A stretch of DNA of 64,000 bases from Mesorhizobium sp. CU3 (GTDB taxonomy: Bacteria > Pseudomonadota > Alphaproteobacteria > Rhizobiales > Rhizobiaceae): contig NZ_VFWX01000002.1 in NCBI RefSeq assembly GCF_006442965.1, positions 372,001 through 436,000 of the forward strand. Reading direction: 5' to 3'. This document shows, one piece after another, positions 40,326 through 49,633 of the stretch. The notes under the pieces are model-generated. The model was not told the origin of the DNA and did no database searches. It was given only the letters and a program-made list of their open reading frames with translations. The translations under genes and the position numbers were made by a program. Positions within the stretch are counted from its first letter, which is position 1; each line of letters starts with the position of its first letter.

Positions 40326-41639
40326 CTACTCCGCCCGTTCGATGCGGATCACCTGCGCCTTGTCGGTCAGATGACCGTCCTTGGTGATGCCTTCGACGGC
40401 CTTGCGCACCGCAGCTTCCGTCGTCTCGTGGGTGACGAGGATGACCGTCTTCTGCGCTTGCGTCTCGGGGCCTGCCGCCTGCTGGACAATCGATTCCAGC
40501 GAGATGTCGTTGTCGGCCATGCGCTTGGCGATCGCGGCGAAGACGCCGATGCGGTCATGCACGGTGAGCCGGATGAAATAGCCGCCGGCATGGCTGCGCA
40601 TCTGCGCCTTCTTGTAGGGCTTCAACTCCTTCGCCGGCCAGCCGAACACCGGCCCATGCTGGAAGCCCGGGCGGCTCTTGGCGATGTCGGCGATATCGCC
40701 GATCACCGCCGACGCCGTGGCATTGCCGCCGGCGCCAGGGCCGGAAAGCAGCAACTCGCCTAGGATGTCGGTCTCGATCGCCACCGCGTTGATGACGCCA
40801 TGCACCTGCGCGATGACCGAGGCCGTCGGCACCATGGTCGGGTGCACGCGCTGCTCGATCCCGCTTTCGGTGCGCTGCGCGACGCCGAGTAGCTTGATGC
40901 GATAGCCGAGATCGGCTGCGGCGCGGATATCGGCCTGGGTGATGTTGGAGATGCCTTCCATATAGATGTCGTTGGCGGCGATCTTGGTGCCGAAGGCCAG
41001 GCTGGTCAGGATCGACAGCTTGTGCGCCGTGTCGTGGCCCTCGATGTCGAAGGTCGGATCGGCCTCGGCATAGCCCAGCCGTTGCGCGTCCTTGAGGCAG
41101 GCGTCGAAGGAGATGCCTTCGGCCTCCATGCGGGTCAGGATGTAGTTGCAGGTGCCGTTGAGGATGCCGAAGACGCGGGTCACCGCGTTGCCGGCCATAG
41201 CCTCGCGCATCGTCTTGATGACCGGGATGCCACCGGCGACCGCCGCTTCATAGTTGAGCAGCACGCCCTTCCTCTCGGCGATCTCGGCAAGCGCCACGCC
41301 GTGTTTGGCGAGCAGCGCCTTGTTGGCGGTGACGACATGCCGGCCCGCCTCTAGCGCTGCCTTCACCGACTGCCGCGCCGGCCCCTCGTCGCCGCCGATC
41401 AGCTCGACGAAGACATCGATGTCGGCCTTTTCGGCCATCTTGACCGGATCGTCGAACCATTTGGCGGCGCTGAGATCGACGCCGCGGTCGCGCTTGGCAT
41501 CGCGGGCCGAAACCGCCGCCACGACGATGTCGCGGCCGCATTGCCGGGTCAGCTCGGCCGCCTTGTCGCGCAGCACGCGCGCCACCGAGGCCCCGACGGT
41601 GCCCAAGCCGGCAATTCCAACACGCAATGCTTCAGCCAT
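40326..41639 (-). CDS. hom: Homoserine dehydrogenase
   Basis: This 437-aa enzyme reduces aspartate semialdehyde to homoserine on the way to threonine and methionine. It has an N-terminal NAD(P)-binding Rossmann fold (GIAGLGTVGASVARVL), the catalytic domain with GGIPVIKTMREAMAGN and ILNGTCNYILTRM, and a C-terminal ACT domain (about residues 350-430, RLTVHDRIGVFAAIA) for feedback control by threonine. Its upstream neighbour is a class I aminotransferase 49 bp away on the same strand; the two are often paired in alphaproteobacteria. Confidence 0.96.
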   Translation of the reverse strand: MAEALRVGIAGLGTVGASVARVLRDKAAELTRQCGRDIVVAAVSARDAKRDRGVDLSAAKWFDDPVKMAEKADIDVFVELIGGDEGPARQSVKAALEAGRHVVTANKALLAKHGVALAEIAERKGVLLNYEAAVAGGIPVIKTMREAMAGNAVTRVFGILNGTCNYILTRMEAEGISFDACLKDAQRLGYAEADPTFDIEGHDTAHKLSILTSLAFGTKIAANDIYMEGISNITQADIRAAADLGYRIKLLGVAQRTESGIEQRVHPTMVPTASVIAQVHGVINAVAIETDILGELLLSGPGAGGNATASAVIGDIADIAKSRPGFQHGPVFGWPAKELKPYKKAQMRSHAGGYFIRLTVHDRIGVFAAIAKRMADNDISLESIVQQAAGPETQAQKTVILVTHETTEAAVRKAVEGITKDGHLTDKAQVIRIERAE

Positions 41640-41688
41640 GTCCGGCGACGCCCCTCAAAACGTAAGTCGATGAAAATGTCAGGCGAGC

Positions 41689-42906
41689 TCAGCGGCGAGA
41701 CGCGAGCGGCACCACGTTGTTCGGCTGCTTGGCGGTCGACGCCAGGAACTTCTTGATGTTGCGCGCCGCCTGGCGGATGCGATGCTCGTTCTCGACCAGC
41801 GCCACGCGCACATAGTCGTCGCCATGCTCACCGAAGCCGACGCCCGGCGCCACCGCGACATCGGCATGCTCGATGAGCAGCTTGGAGAACTCCAGCGAGC
41901 CGAGATGACGGAACTGCTCCGGGATCGGCGCCCAGGCGAACATCGAGGCCGCGGGCGCCGGAATGGGCCAGCCGGCGCGGCTGAAGGAATCGACCATCAC
42001 GTCGCGACGCTTGTGGTAGACCTCGCGCACCTCGGCAATGTCGGCGCCGTCGCCGTTCAGCGCATGCGCGGCCGCCACCTGGATGGGCGTGAAGGCGCCG
42101 TAGTCGAGGTAGGATTTCACCCTGGTCAGCGCCGCGATCAGCCGCTCGTTGCCGACGGCGAAGCCCATGCGCCATCCCGGCATCGAGAAGGTCTTCGACA
42201 TCGAGGTGAATTCGACGCAGACGTCGATCGCGCCTGGAACCTGCAGCACCGAAGGCGGCGGGTTACCGTCGAAATAGATCTCCGAATAGGCAAGGTCGGA
42301 CAGGATGATGATGTCGTTCTTCTTCGCGAAGGCGACCACGTCCTTATAGAAGTCGAGCGAGGCGACCAGCGCCGTCGGGTTCGACGGATAGTTGAGGATC
42401 AGCGCCAGCGGCTTCGGGATCGAATGGCGAATGCCGCGCTCGACCGCCGGAATGAAACCGTCATCGGGCTCGACCTGCAGCGAACGGATGACGCCGCCCG
42501 ACATGATGAAGCCGAAGGCGTGGATCGGATAGGTCGGGTTCGGGCACAGGATGACATCGCCGGGCGCGGTGATCGCCTGCGCCATATTGGCGAAGCCTTC
42601 CTTCGAGCCGAGCGTCGCCACCACCTGGGTGTCGGGATTGAGCTTCACGCCGAAGCGGCGCTGGTAATAGGCGGCCTGGGCGCGGCGCAAGCCCGGAATG
42701 CCGCGCGATGAGGAATAGCGATGCGTGCGCGGGTCGCGCACCACTTCGCACAATTTGTCGACGATGGCCTTCGGCGTCGGCAGGTCCGGATTGCCCATGC
42801 CAAGGTCGATGATGTCGGCGCCGCGCGAGCGGGCGCTGGCCTTCAGCCGGTTGACCTGCTCGAAGACATAGGGCGGAAGCCGGCGGACCTTGTGAAATTC
42901 TTCCAT
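41689..42906 (-). CDS. Class I/II aminotransferase (AlaC / LL-diaminopimelate aminotransferase-like)
   Basis: This 405-aa fold-type I PLP aminotransferase has a conserved N-terminus (RRLPPYVFEQVNRLK), the phosphate loop GSKEGFANMA, NYPSNPTA, SDLAYSEIYFDG and the PLP lysine in SMSKTFSMPGWRMGF (Lys238). Such proteins are annotated either as glutamate-pyruvate aminotransferase AlaC or LL-diaminopimelate aminotransferase. The sequence read by eye cannot separate the two. It precedes hom by 49 bp on the same strand, which fits aspartate-family amino acid metabolism. It is intact. Confidence 0.92.
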   Translation of the reverse strand: MEEFHKVRRLPPYVFEQVNRLKASARSRGADIIDLGMGNPDLPTPKAIVDKLCEVVRDPRTHRYSSSRGIPGLRRAQAAYYQRRFGVKLNPDTQVVATLGSKEGFANMAQAITAPGDVILCPNPTYPIHAFGFIMSGGVIRSLQVEPDDGFIPAVERGIRHSIPKPLALILNYPSNPTALVASLDFYKDVVAFAKKNDIIILSDLAYSEIYFDGNPPPSVLQVPGAIDVCVEFTSMSKTFSMPGWRMGFAVGNERLIAALTRVKSYLDYGAFTPIQVAAAHALNGDGADIAEVREVYHKRRDVMVDSFSRAGWPIPAPAASMFAWAPIPEQFRHLGSLEFSKLLIEHADVAVAPGVGFGEHGDDYVRVALVENEHRIRQAARNIKKFLASTAKQPNNVVPLASRR

Positions 42907-42956
42907 TTCAGTTCCAGACGATCAAAAAGGGGGCGCTTTCGGCGCGCGATATAAAC

Positions 42957-43364
42957 CTAATTGCAGTTAGGGTCGAGGGTCGGGTCGCATTTGCCTTCGA
43001 TCTGCTTCAGCGTGTCGGAGCCATGCGTCTTGGCCAGCGTGTTGAGCGCGGTCGCATTGGACGGCGCGGCCACCTTGCCGCCCTTGGCAGCCTGCGCCTG
43101 CTCCTCGGCCTTGAGCTGGGCGAGATTGGCGGCGGTCTCCTCCTTGGTGAGCTGCTTGGCGGCCACCGGCGGGGGAACGTTGAGATTGGGGTAGGACCCG
43201 GTGTCCTTCGGCCCCTCGGTCACGCCTACCGGGGTCGTGTTGCTCTGGCTGGTGCTCGTGCAGCCCGCGGCCGGCAGCAGAATACCGGCCAGCCCAACCA
43301 CCAACGCCATGCGGCAAATCGAACCCGGCTTGAGAAAAAAAGCCCCGCCAACATTAATCGTCAT
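42957..43364 (-). CDS. Rhizobial lipoprotein, function unknown
   Basis: This 135-aa protein has a lipoprotein signal (LPAAGC, Cys at about residue 35), a Ser/Thr/Pro-rich linker, a helical, Ala/Lys/Gln-rich middle (about 70-105, EETAANLAQLKAEEQAQ) and a C-terminal KCDPTLDPNC pair of cysteines. No enzymatic motif. It lies 50 bp upstream of the aminotransferase gene on the same strand and is divergent from phaC across 97 bp. Start ATG at 43364. It could be a peptidoglycan- or envelope-associated lipoprotein, but this is only a guess from composition. Confidence 0.72.
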   Translation of the reverse strand: MTINVGGAFFLKPGSICRMALVVGLAGILLPAAGCTSTSQSNTTPVGVTEGPKDTGSYPNLNVPPPVAAKQLTKEETAANLAQLKAEEQAQAAKGGKVAAPSNATALNTLAKTHGSDTLKQIEGKCDPTLDPNCN

Positions 43365-43461
43365 ATTGTTTTCCTGGCAGCCGGGTTACAGCGAATTGGA
43401 CCCGGTCAGATGTCCCATGGTAATATGTCAAGAAAACGCCCCGGGAGGAACCCCGCGAACC

Positions 43462-45297
43462 ATGTCCAAACCTGCCGATTCGGACAAAGCGGAAAATGGC
43501 GGACCTTCGGCCATCGAGCAATATCTGGTGAAGGATCCTGAGCGCTTCGCCTTGAATATGGCGCGCATGATCGAGCAGGCCGGCAAGGCGGCGTCCGCCT
43601 GGAGCGAGCCGCGCGAGAAGGGCGAGGTGCGCGACCATGTCGCCGAGCCTGTCGTCGACATGGTCAAGACCTTCTCGAAACTCTCGGAATACTGGCTGGG
43701 CGATCCGCAGCGCGCGCTGGAAGCGCAGACGCGGCTGTTCGCCGGCTATATGACGGTGTGGGCAAACGCCATCCAGAAGGTCAACCCGAACGCCGAGGCG
43801 CCTGACGACGCGGTCAAGCCCGAGCGCGGCGACAAGCGCTTCCAGGATCCCGAATGGGGCCGCAACGCCTTCTTCGACTTCCTCAAGCAGGCCTATCTCG
43901 TCACCTCGCGCTGGGCGGGCGAACTTGTCGAGCATGCGGAGGGGCTGGACGAGCACACCCGCCACAAGGCGAGCTTCTACGTCAAGCAGGTGTCCAACGC
44001 GATCGCGCCGTCGAATTTCATCCTGACCAATCCGGAATTGTTCCGCGAGACGGTCGCCTCGAATGGCGAGAACCTGGTGCGCGGCATGAAGATGCTGGCC
44101 GAGGACATCGCCGCCGGCCGCGGCGACCTGAAGCTGCGCCAGGCCGACTATTCGCCCTTCGAGATCGGCAAGAACATCGCCACCACGCCCGGCAAGGTCA
44201 TCGGCCGCAGCGATGTCGCCGAGATCATCCAGTACGATCCGATGACGGAAACGGTGCTGAAGCGGCCGCTGCTCATCTGCCCGCCATGGATCAACAAATT
44301 CTACATCCTCGACCTCAACCCGCAGAAATCCTTCATCCGCTGGGCTATCGAGCAGGGCCACAGCGTCTTCGTCATCTCCTGGATCAACCCCGACGAGCGC
44401 CACGGTGCGAAGGGCTGGGAGGCTTATATACGCGAGGGCCTGCAATTCGGCCTCGACATGGTCGAGAAGGCGACCGGCGAGAAGGAGGTCAACGCCATCG
44501 GATACTGCGTCGGCGGCACGCTGCTGGGCGCCGCACTCGCGCTTCTGGCGCAGGAGGGCGACCACCGCATCAAATCGGCGACCTTCTTCACCACGCAGGT
44601 CGATTTCACCTATGCCGGCGACCTGAAGGTCTTCGTCGACGAAGACCAGGTCGCGGCCGTCGAGCGCTCGATGAGCGAGAAGGGCTATCTCGACGGCACC
44701 AAGATGGCGACCGCCTTCAACATGCTGCGCTCGGGCGACCTGATCTGGCCTTACGTCATCAACAATTATATGCGCGGCAAGGAGCCCCTGCCCTTCGACC
44801 TGCTCTACTGGAATTCCGATTCCACTCGCATGGCGGCGGCCAACCACTCCTTCTACCTGCGCAACTGCTATCTGGAGAATAATCTCTCGCGCGGCGTGAT
44901 GGAGCTCGCCGGGCGGACCGTATCGTTGGCCGACATCACCATCCCGGTCTACAACCTGGCCACGAAGGAAGACCACATCGCGCCGGCGCTTTCGGTGTTC
45001 GTCGGCTCGCAATATTTCGGCGGCGACGTCGAATATGTGATGGCGGGATCCGGCCACATCGCCGGCGTCGTCAATCCGCCGGCGGCGAAGAAGTACCAGT
45101 ACTGGACCGGCGGCAAGCCGGTCGGCGATTTCAACGCCTGGCTTGCTGCGGCGCATGAGCACCAGGGCTCCTGGTGGACGCACTGGCAGCACTGGATCGA
45201 GAGCCAGGACAACATGCATGTGCCGGCCCGAAAACCCGGCAAGCGTATGAAAACCTTGGGGGATGCGCCGGGCACCTATGTCAAGGTGCGCGTGTAA
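43462..45297 (+). CDS. phaC: Class I poly(3-hydroxybutyrate) synthase
   Basis: This 611-aa PHA synthase polymerises 3-hydroxybutyryl-CoA into storage granules. The lipase-like box GYCVGG places the catalytic Cys at 349. The rest of the triad is Asp504 (ATKEDHIAP) and His532 (GSGHIAG). The N-terminal domain (about 1-225) and the alpha/beta-hydrolase core (about 265-595) have the normal class I layout. The frame is open upstream to 43201, but the ATG at 43462 with GGGAGGA upstream is the likely start. No phaE or phaR is adjacent, as expected for class I, and phaA/phaB are not in the window. Confidence 0.95.
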   Translation: MSKPADSDKAENGGPSAIEQYLVKDPERFALNMARMIEQAGKAASAWSEPREKGEVRDHVAEPVVDMVKTFSKLSEYWLGDPQRALEAQTRLFAGYMTVWANAIQKVNPNAEAPDDAVKPERGDKRFQDPEWGRNAFFDFLKQAYLVTSRWAGELVEHAEGLDEHTRHKASFYVKQVSNAIAPSNFILTNPELFRETVASNGENLVRGMKMLAEDIAAGRGDLKLRQADYSPFEIGKNIATTPGKVIGRSDVAEIIQYDPMTETVLKRPLLICPPWINKFYILDLNPQKSFIRWAIEQGHSVFVISWINPDERHGAKGWEAYIREGLQFGLDMVEKATGEKEVNAIGYCVGGTLLGAALALLAQEGDHRIKSATFFTTQVDFTYAGDLKVFVDEDQVAAVERSMSEKGYLDGTKMATAFNMLRSGDLIWPYVINNYMRGKEPLPFDLLYWNSDSTRMAAANHSFYLRNCYLENNLSRGVMELAGRTVSLADITIPVYNLATKEDHIAPALSVFVGSQYFGGDVEYVMAGSGHIAGVVNPPAAKKYQYWTGGKPVGDFNAWLAAAHEHQGSWWTHWQHWIESQDNMHVPARKPGKRMKTLGDAPGTYVKVRV

Positions 45298-45518
45298 CAG
45301 ACTGTAATGTCTGGTGAGTTGACGACCCGCCAAAACAGGGCGAAATGGTGACGTCAATCGTTTGGCGGCCTCAAATCGGCGTTCGAAGCAGAATAATTCC
45401 GAGGCTTGCAGATTAGACACATATCCCGTTTCCGGTTGGGAACAGGAGGGTTATCGCGGCGCGGCGCTGGAGTGGCGAAACGATAACGAACCGACCGGAT
45501 ACCGAGGGGGAATTTGTT

Positions 45519-46784
45519 TTGAAATCAGAGGGTTGGCGTCCGACACGAGGGCAAAGTCGCAGCATTGCTGCAGCGCTTTTCTCCGTGCTTTTGGCCTCCT
45601 GCACCTCGACCGGCGACCCCACCATGGCGGTCGTCTCGCCAGCCTACAATTCGACCGCCACCGAGATGAGCGCGACTGCCGGCGCCAAGACCGCAACCGC
45701 GGCCGATTCGGCAGTGCCGGCGGCATCGGCCACCCCGGAAGCGGCCACGACCGTGATGAGCGAAGGCGACAAGCCGCTGCCCGAAAAGGTCGCCTATGTG
45801 CCGGAGACGCGGCCGCAAGCCGCCTTCCCCGCCGTCGCCGTGCCGGCGGGCGCCGACACGATCGCCGGCAACACGCCGCAACCGCTGGTTCAGCAGACGC
45901 AGACGGTGGATGAAACGCAGGCGGTTGCCAAGCAGGTCGCCGCCGGCGATGCCGCCGCTGTCACGGCGAAAGCACAGGCCCAGGCCGCGCCCGTCTTGAA
46001 CAACGGCGTCTATGTGACGGCCGGCGACCCGGCGCAGCCGCAGATCGCCGCGCCGAAGAAGGGCCTGTTTGCCTCGCTGTTCAGCACCACGCCGGCCTCG
46101 GCCGCCCCCGCGCCGCTGATCAATTCCCGCACAAGTGCCCAGCCGGCCAAAACCGCCGCAGCACCGGCGCCGGCCAAGCCGATCGTCGAGCTGGCCTCGG
46201 CGACGCCGTCGGCAAAGCCGGTGCAGCTCGCCTCGCTGGGCGACGACGGCGGCACCCACATAACCGGCGCCGACGCCCTGCCCGGCGTGCGCCAGACGGC
46301 GCTGTTCGAGATCAAGCGAAAGTCCGGCATCGACGACGAGAGCGACGTCGACCTCAACGAGGACGAAGGCGGCGGCTCCTACCAGGTGGCGTCCGCCGCC
46401 GGCATGGCGCGGCTCGCCCCCAACGGCCTGCTGAGGCAGAACGAAAGCGTCGACGTCGCCTGCCTGAAGCCGTCGCTGGTGCGCGTGCTCAAGACGATCG
46501 AGGGCCATTTCGGCCGCAAGATGATCGTCACCTCCGGCTACCGCGACCCGTCACGCAACCGCCGCGCCAACGGCGCCAAGAACTCGCTGCACATGTATTG
46601 CGCCGCCGCCGACATCCAGGTGCCCGGCGTCTCCAAATGGGATCTGGCGAACTATGTCCGCTCGATGCCCGGCCGCGGCGGAGTCGGCACCTACTGTCAC
46701 ACCGAATCCGTCCATGTCGACGTCGGCCCCGAGCGCGACTGGAACTGGCGCTGCCGCGGACGCAATGTCGGCGGCGACGGCTGA
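45519..46784 (+). CDS. M15/YcbK-like (DUF882) lipoprotein, putative murein peptidase
   Basis: The 421-aa protein has a lipoprotein signal (LLASC, Cys28) and a long low-complexity Ala/Pro/Thr linker (30-250). The C-terminal M15-type domain (about 300-410) has zinc ligands His358 and Asp365 in SLHMYCAAAD and His399 in SVHVDVG, after SGYRDPSRNRRANG. This is the YcbK/MepK-like layout that cleaves peptide cross-links in murein. The linker would let it reach from the membrane to the wall. The likely start is TTG at 45519 with GAGGGGG upstream. It follows phaC by 221 bp and has its own terminator. Confidence 0.85.
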   Translation: MKSEGWRPTRGQSRSIAAALFSVLLASCTSTGDPTMAVVSPAYNSTATEMSATAGAKTATAADSAVPAASATPEAATTVMSEGDKPLPEKVAYVPETRPQAAFPAVAVPAGADTIAGNTPQPLVQQTQTVDETQAVAKQVAAGDAAAVTAKAQAQAAPVLNNGVYVTAGDPAQPQIAAPKKGLFASLFSTTPASAAPAPLINSRTSAQPAKTAAAPAPAKPIVELASATPSAKPVQLASLGDDGGTHITGADALPGVRQTALFEIKRKSGIDDESDVDLNEDEGGGSYQVASAAGMARLAPNGLLRQNESVDVACLKPSLVRVLKTIEGHFGRKMIVTSGYRDPSRNRRANGAKNSLHMYCAAADIQVPGVSKWDLANYVRSMPGRGGVGTYCHTESVHVDVGPERDWNWRCRGRNVGGDG

Positions 46785-46811
46785 TCTTCTCGGCTTGGTC
46801 CGTGCATGACC

Positions 46812-46840
46812 GGGTTGATTGGCTGAAAGCCGATCAACCC
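46812..46840 (+). terminator. Hairpin terminator after the M15-like gene
   Basis: GGGTTGAT-T-GGC pairs with GCC-G-ATCAACCC across TGAAA, a stem of 11 pairs with one mismatch, 27 nt past the stop codon at 46784. There is no strong T-run, so the terminator call rests on the stem and position. Confidence 0.6.
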
Positions 46841-46895
46841 ACGTTGCTTCAACAAGCCGTCAGGACGTTCGCGATGAGCCGAACCCCTCCGAACT

Positions 46896-47076
46896 TCGTC
46901 ATCCACGGGCGGAGCGGGAGCGAAGCGGATGCGCAGACCCGAGGATCCATTCCGTGACTTCGACCGTAGGATGCAGCGGCGCAGATTCTGCACCGTTGCA
47001 ACGCTCATAGGTAACGGAATGGATTCCAGGGTCTGCGCCGCGTCGCTTCGCTCCTTGCTCCGCCCTGGAATGACGA
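46896..47076. repeat. 181-bp long imperfect inverted repeat (dispersed rhizobial type)
   Basis: The left arm begins TCGTCATCCACGGGCGGAGC and continues to CCATTCCGTGAC. The right arm is its inverse, GTAACGGAATGGATTCCAGG through GCCCTGGAATGACGA, so about 60 bp at each end pair. The 50-bp centre (TTCGACCGTAGGATGCAGCG onward) is unpaired. It fills the gap between the M15-like gene and tRNA-Glu (46785-47250), which shows no gene. Similar elements are common in Mesorhizobium and Bradyrhizobium intergenic DNA (recollection). Confidence 0.7.
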
Positions 47077-47250
47077 CCGCGAGAGGCGTTCCAGCCAATC
47101 TCCAAGGATGCATTCACCAGGTGACGGCACCCACCGTGCGTCGGACCGCCGAGGAGGCGCCCTTTCCCGCTCTTGAAAAAAGTTGTCGCTTGTTGCGGCA
47201 GATGGGTTGCCGGTTGGCAACAACGCAATTATAAGCCGCTTCGTCTGAGC

Positions 47251-47325
47251 GCGCCCATCGTCTAGCGGTTAGGACACCGCCCTTTCACGGCGGTAACAGG
47301 GGTTCGATTCCCCTTGGGCGTACCA
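47251..47325 (+). tRNA. tRNA-Glu (anticodon TTC)
   Basis: The cloverleaf reads GCGCCCA acceptor, TCTAGCGGTTAGGA D-arm, CCGCCCTTTCACGGCGG anticodon arm with TTC, GGGGTTCGATTCCCC T-arm and TGGGCGT acceptor partner, followed by A and an encoded CCA (47323-47325). All stems pair except a G-T at the first acceptor position. Decodes GAA/GAG. The 233 bp after it up to 47558 hold no gene, and no duplicate of its 3' end was seen in the next 7 kb. Confidence 0.98.
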
Positions 47326-47558
47326 CCGGCTTTTCGGACCTCCCCGAAGGAGCACCGGGCCAAGTTTCACAGCACGAATTCCGATCAAGCGTCTCCCAAC
47401 CCCTTTTTGAGCCCGCCCGCAAGCGAATCGGGGAGATTTGGCAGAACCCGCGCACCGTTATAAGTCGTGGTGATGACCGATAGAAATGCCTTGCCCTGTG
47501 GCTTGCCACGCCGGTTGTTCCGAGTTCCCCAGCAATCAGTTGGCAACCCCCTTCTTCA

Positions 47559-49103
47559 TCAGCAACGACCACCCGCCACCCCTCGAATGCTTCCGCGCGA
47601 GGCTATCGCGGGTATCCCGGGGACACCGGTCGCCAGTTCAGTCGTTGAACCCTGGATGCTTCCATCAATCCACTTGGCTGATTCTTCGCGTGTGATTGGA
47701 GTGGCTCGCGCTTCAAGGATCCACACGCCGCTTCCCAACAGAAAGAGGAACACGACATAGGTAGAACCCCAAAATGCAACCGACCATCCAACTAAGAAAA
47801 AGAAGACCATCGCAAGAATAAATCCTGTCCGATAGTCAACGAGTTTCTCATCAAGATCTTTCTTTAGAGCCACTGCAACGACAATCAGAAAGAAGGCCAA
47901 CATCAAAAAAATGGGTGCCGGAAGACCCCAGTGAACCGCCTGGACAAGGAAAAAATTGTCTATGCTCGCCGCGGGCATCCAAGCCGGACGCTCCCAGTCG
48001 TTCATCCCCAAGCCAAATATCGGGTGGTTCGCAACATTTTCCGTGCCGTACTGCCATATCAGCCTTCGATACCAATACGATGCTGGGTCAAAAATAAAGA
48101 AGGATGTTAAAATGGTCAGCGCCGATCGGTTAGCGAAGCTTTGCAGCGCGACGAACAGACATACCAGCAAACCGATCAATATCTTCCATCGACTTCCGAG
48201 GCTTCGCAGCAGTCCGTTCCACGAGAGCAGAGCGGTCATGGCGACAACGCCGCCTATAGGCCCTGCGGACAACGACGTTAACGCTACCGACGTGACTATC
48301 CCGTCTTTGAGGAAGCGCTGAAATAGGCTTTTCTGGTAACCCAGAACCAGATGAACCAGTGCAAGACTACTGCCGACATATACCCCGAATAGGATTGAGT
48401 GTTCGAAGACAGACTGTACTCGTGCAAACCCTGACCGGTATTCGTGAGAGTAGCTAGGCCCCGTCGACACGATCATCCCAAACATTTCGCGCAAGACGTT
48501 CTGGCCGCTGACGCACTCGACGAAGGCGAATGGCATCAGGAATAGGACGGTCCCAAACAGCAGTTTGACAGCGTTATGGAAATCGTCCGCGTCCCGAATG
48601 TAGCAACGCGCCAGCAGGTAAGCGCCGAAGGCCTCGAGGAATCCGATTCCGCCAGTTTGGACCGCGATTGCCCAGCCGTGATTGACGACCAGACTGAGCG
48701 TCGGCCACAACGCACACAGAAGCAATGAGATGTCCGCAAGTCTTATCCGCCCAGCCTTGCCTGTGATCCATGCGACCACACAGGGCACCAGCATCGCCAG
48801 TAGCACGAAGCGGTAGAGCGACAAGCGGAGCGGCCCCACGGAGATTATCCAAGGCACGACAAGCGCAGCGATAAACAAGAACACTGGCCAGGAACTCTGC
48901 TTCCGCTTGGCCTGAACCGATCCGGCCGCGTCCCGGAGCGAAGCGCCCGCATTGACATTCTCAACCTCAGTTGAGAACGGCCGCGAAAGAAGCCCCGGAG
49001 CGGAACGGCTGAAGCCTTGGCCCGTCATCCCGTTCTCGAACGCAAAAAGTTCGCCCGACCGTCCCGCGAAGCGCCCCCGCCGATCCCACTGGCTATTTCT
49101 CAT
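47559..49103 (-). CDS. O-antigen ligase/polymerase-like polytopic membrane protein
   Basis: The 514-aa protein has about 11-12 hydrophobic segments between residues 70 and 460. A large loop near 330-400 contains YWYRRLIWQYGTENVANHP, then FGLGMNDWERP. This layout and the loop motif are those of the Wzy_C superfamily (WaaL O-antigen ligases, Wzy polymerases). It probably joins or polymerises surface polysaccharide at the periplasmic face. The start is ATG at 49103, or the later ATG at 49028. Base composition is more AT-rich than the core. No glycosyltransferases flank it, which is unusual. Confidence 0.82.
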   Translation of the reverse strand: MRNSQWDRRGRFAGRSGELFAFENGMTGQGFSRSAPGLLSRPFSTEVENVNAGASLRDAAGSVQAKRKQSSWPVFLFIAALVVPWIISVGPLRLSLYRFVLLAMLVPCVVAWITGKAGRIRLADISLLLCALWPTLSLVVNHGWAIAVQTGGIGFLEAFGAYLLARCYIRDADDFHNAVKLLFGTVLFLMPFAFVECVSGQNVLREMFGMIVSTGPSYSHEYRSGFARVQSVFEHSILFGVYVGSSLALVHLVLGYQKSLFQRFLKDGIVTSVALTSLSAGPIGGVVAMTALLSWNGLLRSLGSRWKILIGLLVCLFVALQSFANRSALTILTSFFIFDPASYWYRRLIWQYGTENVANHPIFGLGMNDWERPAWMPAASIDNFFLVQAVHWGLPAPIFLMLAFFLIVVAVALKKDLDEKLVDYRTGFILAMVFFFLVGWSVAFWGSTYVVFLFLLGSGVWILEARATPITREESAKWIDGSIQGSTTELATGVPGIPAIASRGSIRGVAGGRC

Positions 49104-49633
49104 CCAAGCCGCCTCGTCAGAAGAACTCCGCCCGCGGACAAACCTCAGGGCAGATCATGCGCAGCTTTTCAAATCTCGACCCTGTTGGGGAGATATTCCC
49201 TCGACTGAAAAGACCGCTCCTTATTGGGTAGGGTAGGAACCATATCGACACAGCTCAAAGACCGGCAGCGCCAGCCCAGCTTCCGGATTCGCCACCGGGC
49301 CTAGGAGCTCCAGCGTCAGTACCACGACGGCCGCTCTACGGCCTTGCCTGCAGGCAGATCTGTCGACGTTTCCCAACTTGTTGAGAAATTGACAGGGATA
49401 GATCTCGTGTAAGCTTACAGCGGAAGAGGTAGCGCAAAACGTATCGTACTAGCGTCCGACCGGCTAACTCTTGCTATGTTGATAGCAGCCACAAACATGC
49501 GCATCGTAGCCTTTCGCTTCATCGATTGTCCTGCACGGAAACAGTCACGGCTCGTCATCCTTCGCGAGGAGACCGGCGATCAGACGATGGTGAGGCGAGC
49601 GAGGTAAGGAAGCGCTCAGATCTGGTGGAGCAA
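49104..49633. other. 530-bp intergenic region between divergent accessory genes
   Basis: This stretch separates the ligase-like gene (minus) from the beta-helix gene (plus). A TTGACA at 49389-49394 could be a -35 box, but no matching -10 is clear. Open frames crossing it start at TTG codons and show no signal or family. I see no repeat, RNA or confident operator here. Confidence 0.5.

Noticed and set aside
45327..45368. CCGCCAAA / TTTGGCGG inverted pair after phaC as a terminator
   Set aside because: The 26-nt loop and lack of a T-run make it a weak candidate; not listed as a feature.
43354..45420. A 688-codon frame antisense to phaC
   Set aside because: Antisense to a gene with all catalytic residues; no family signal.
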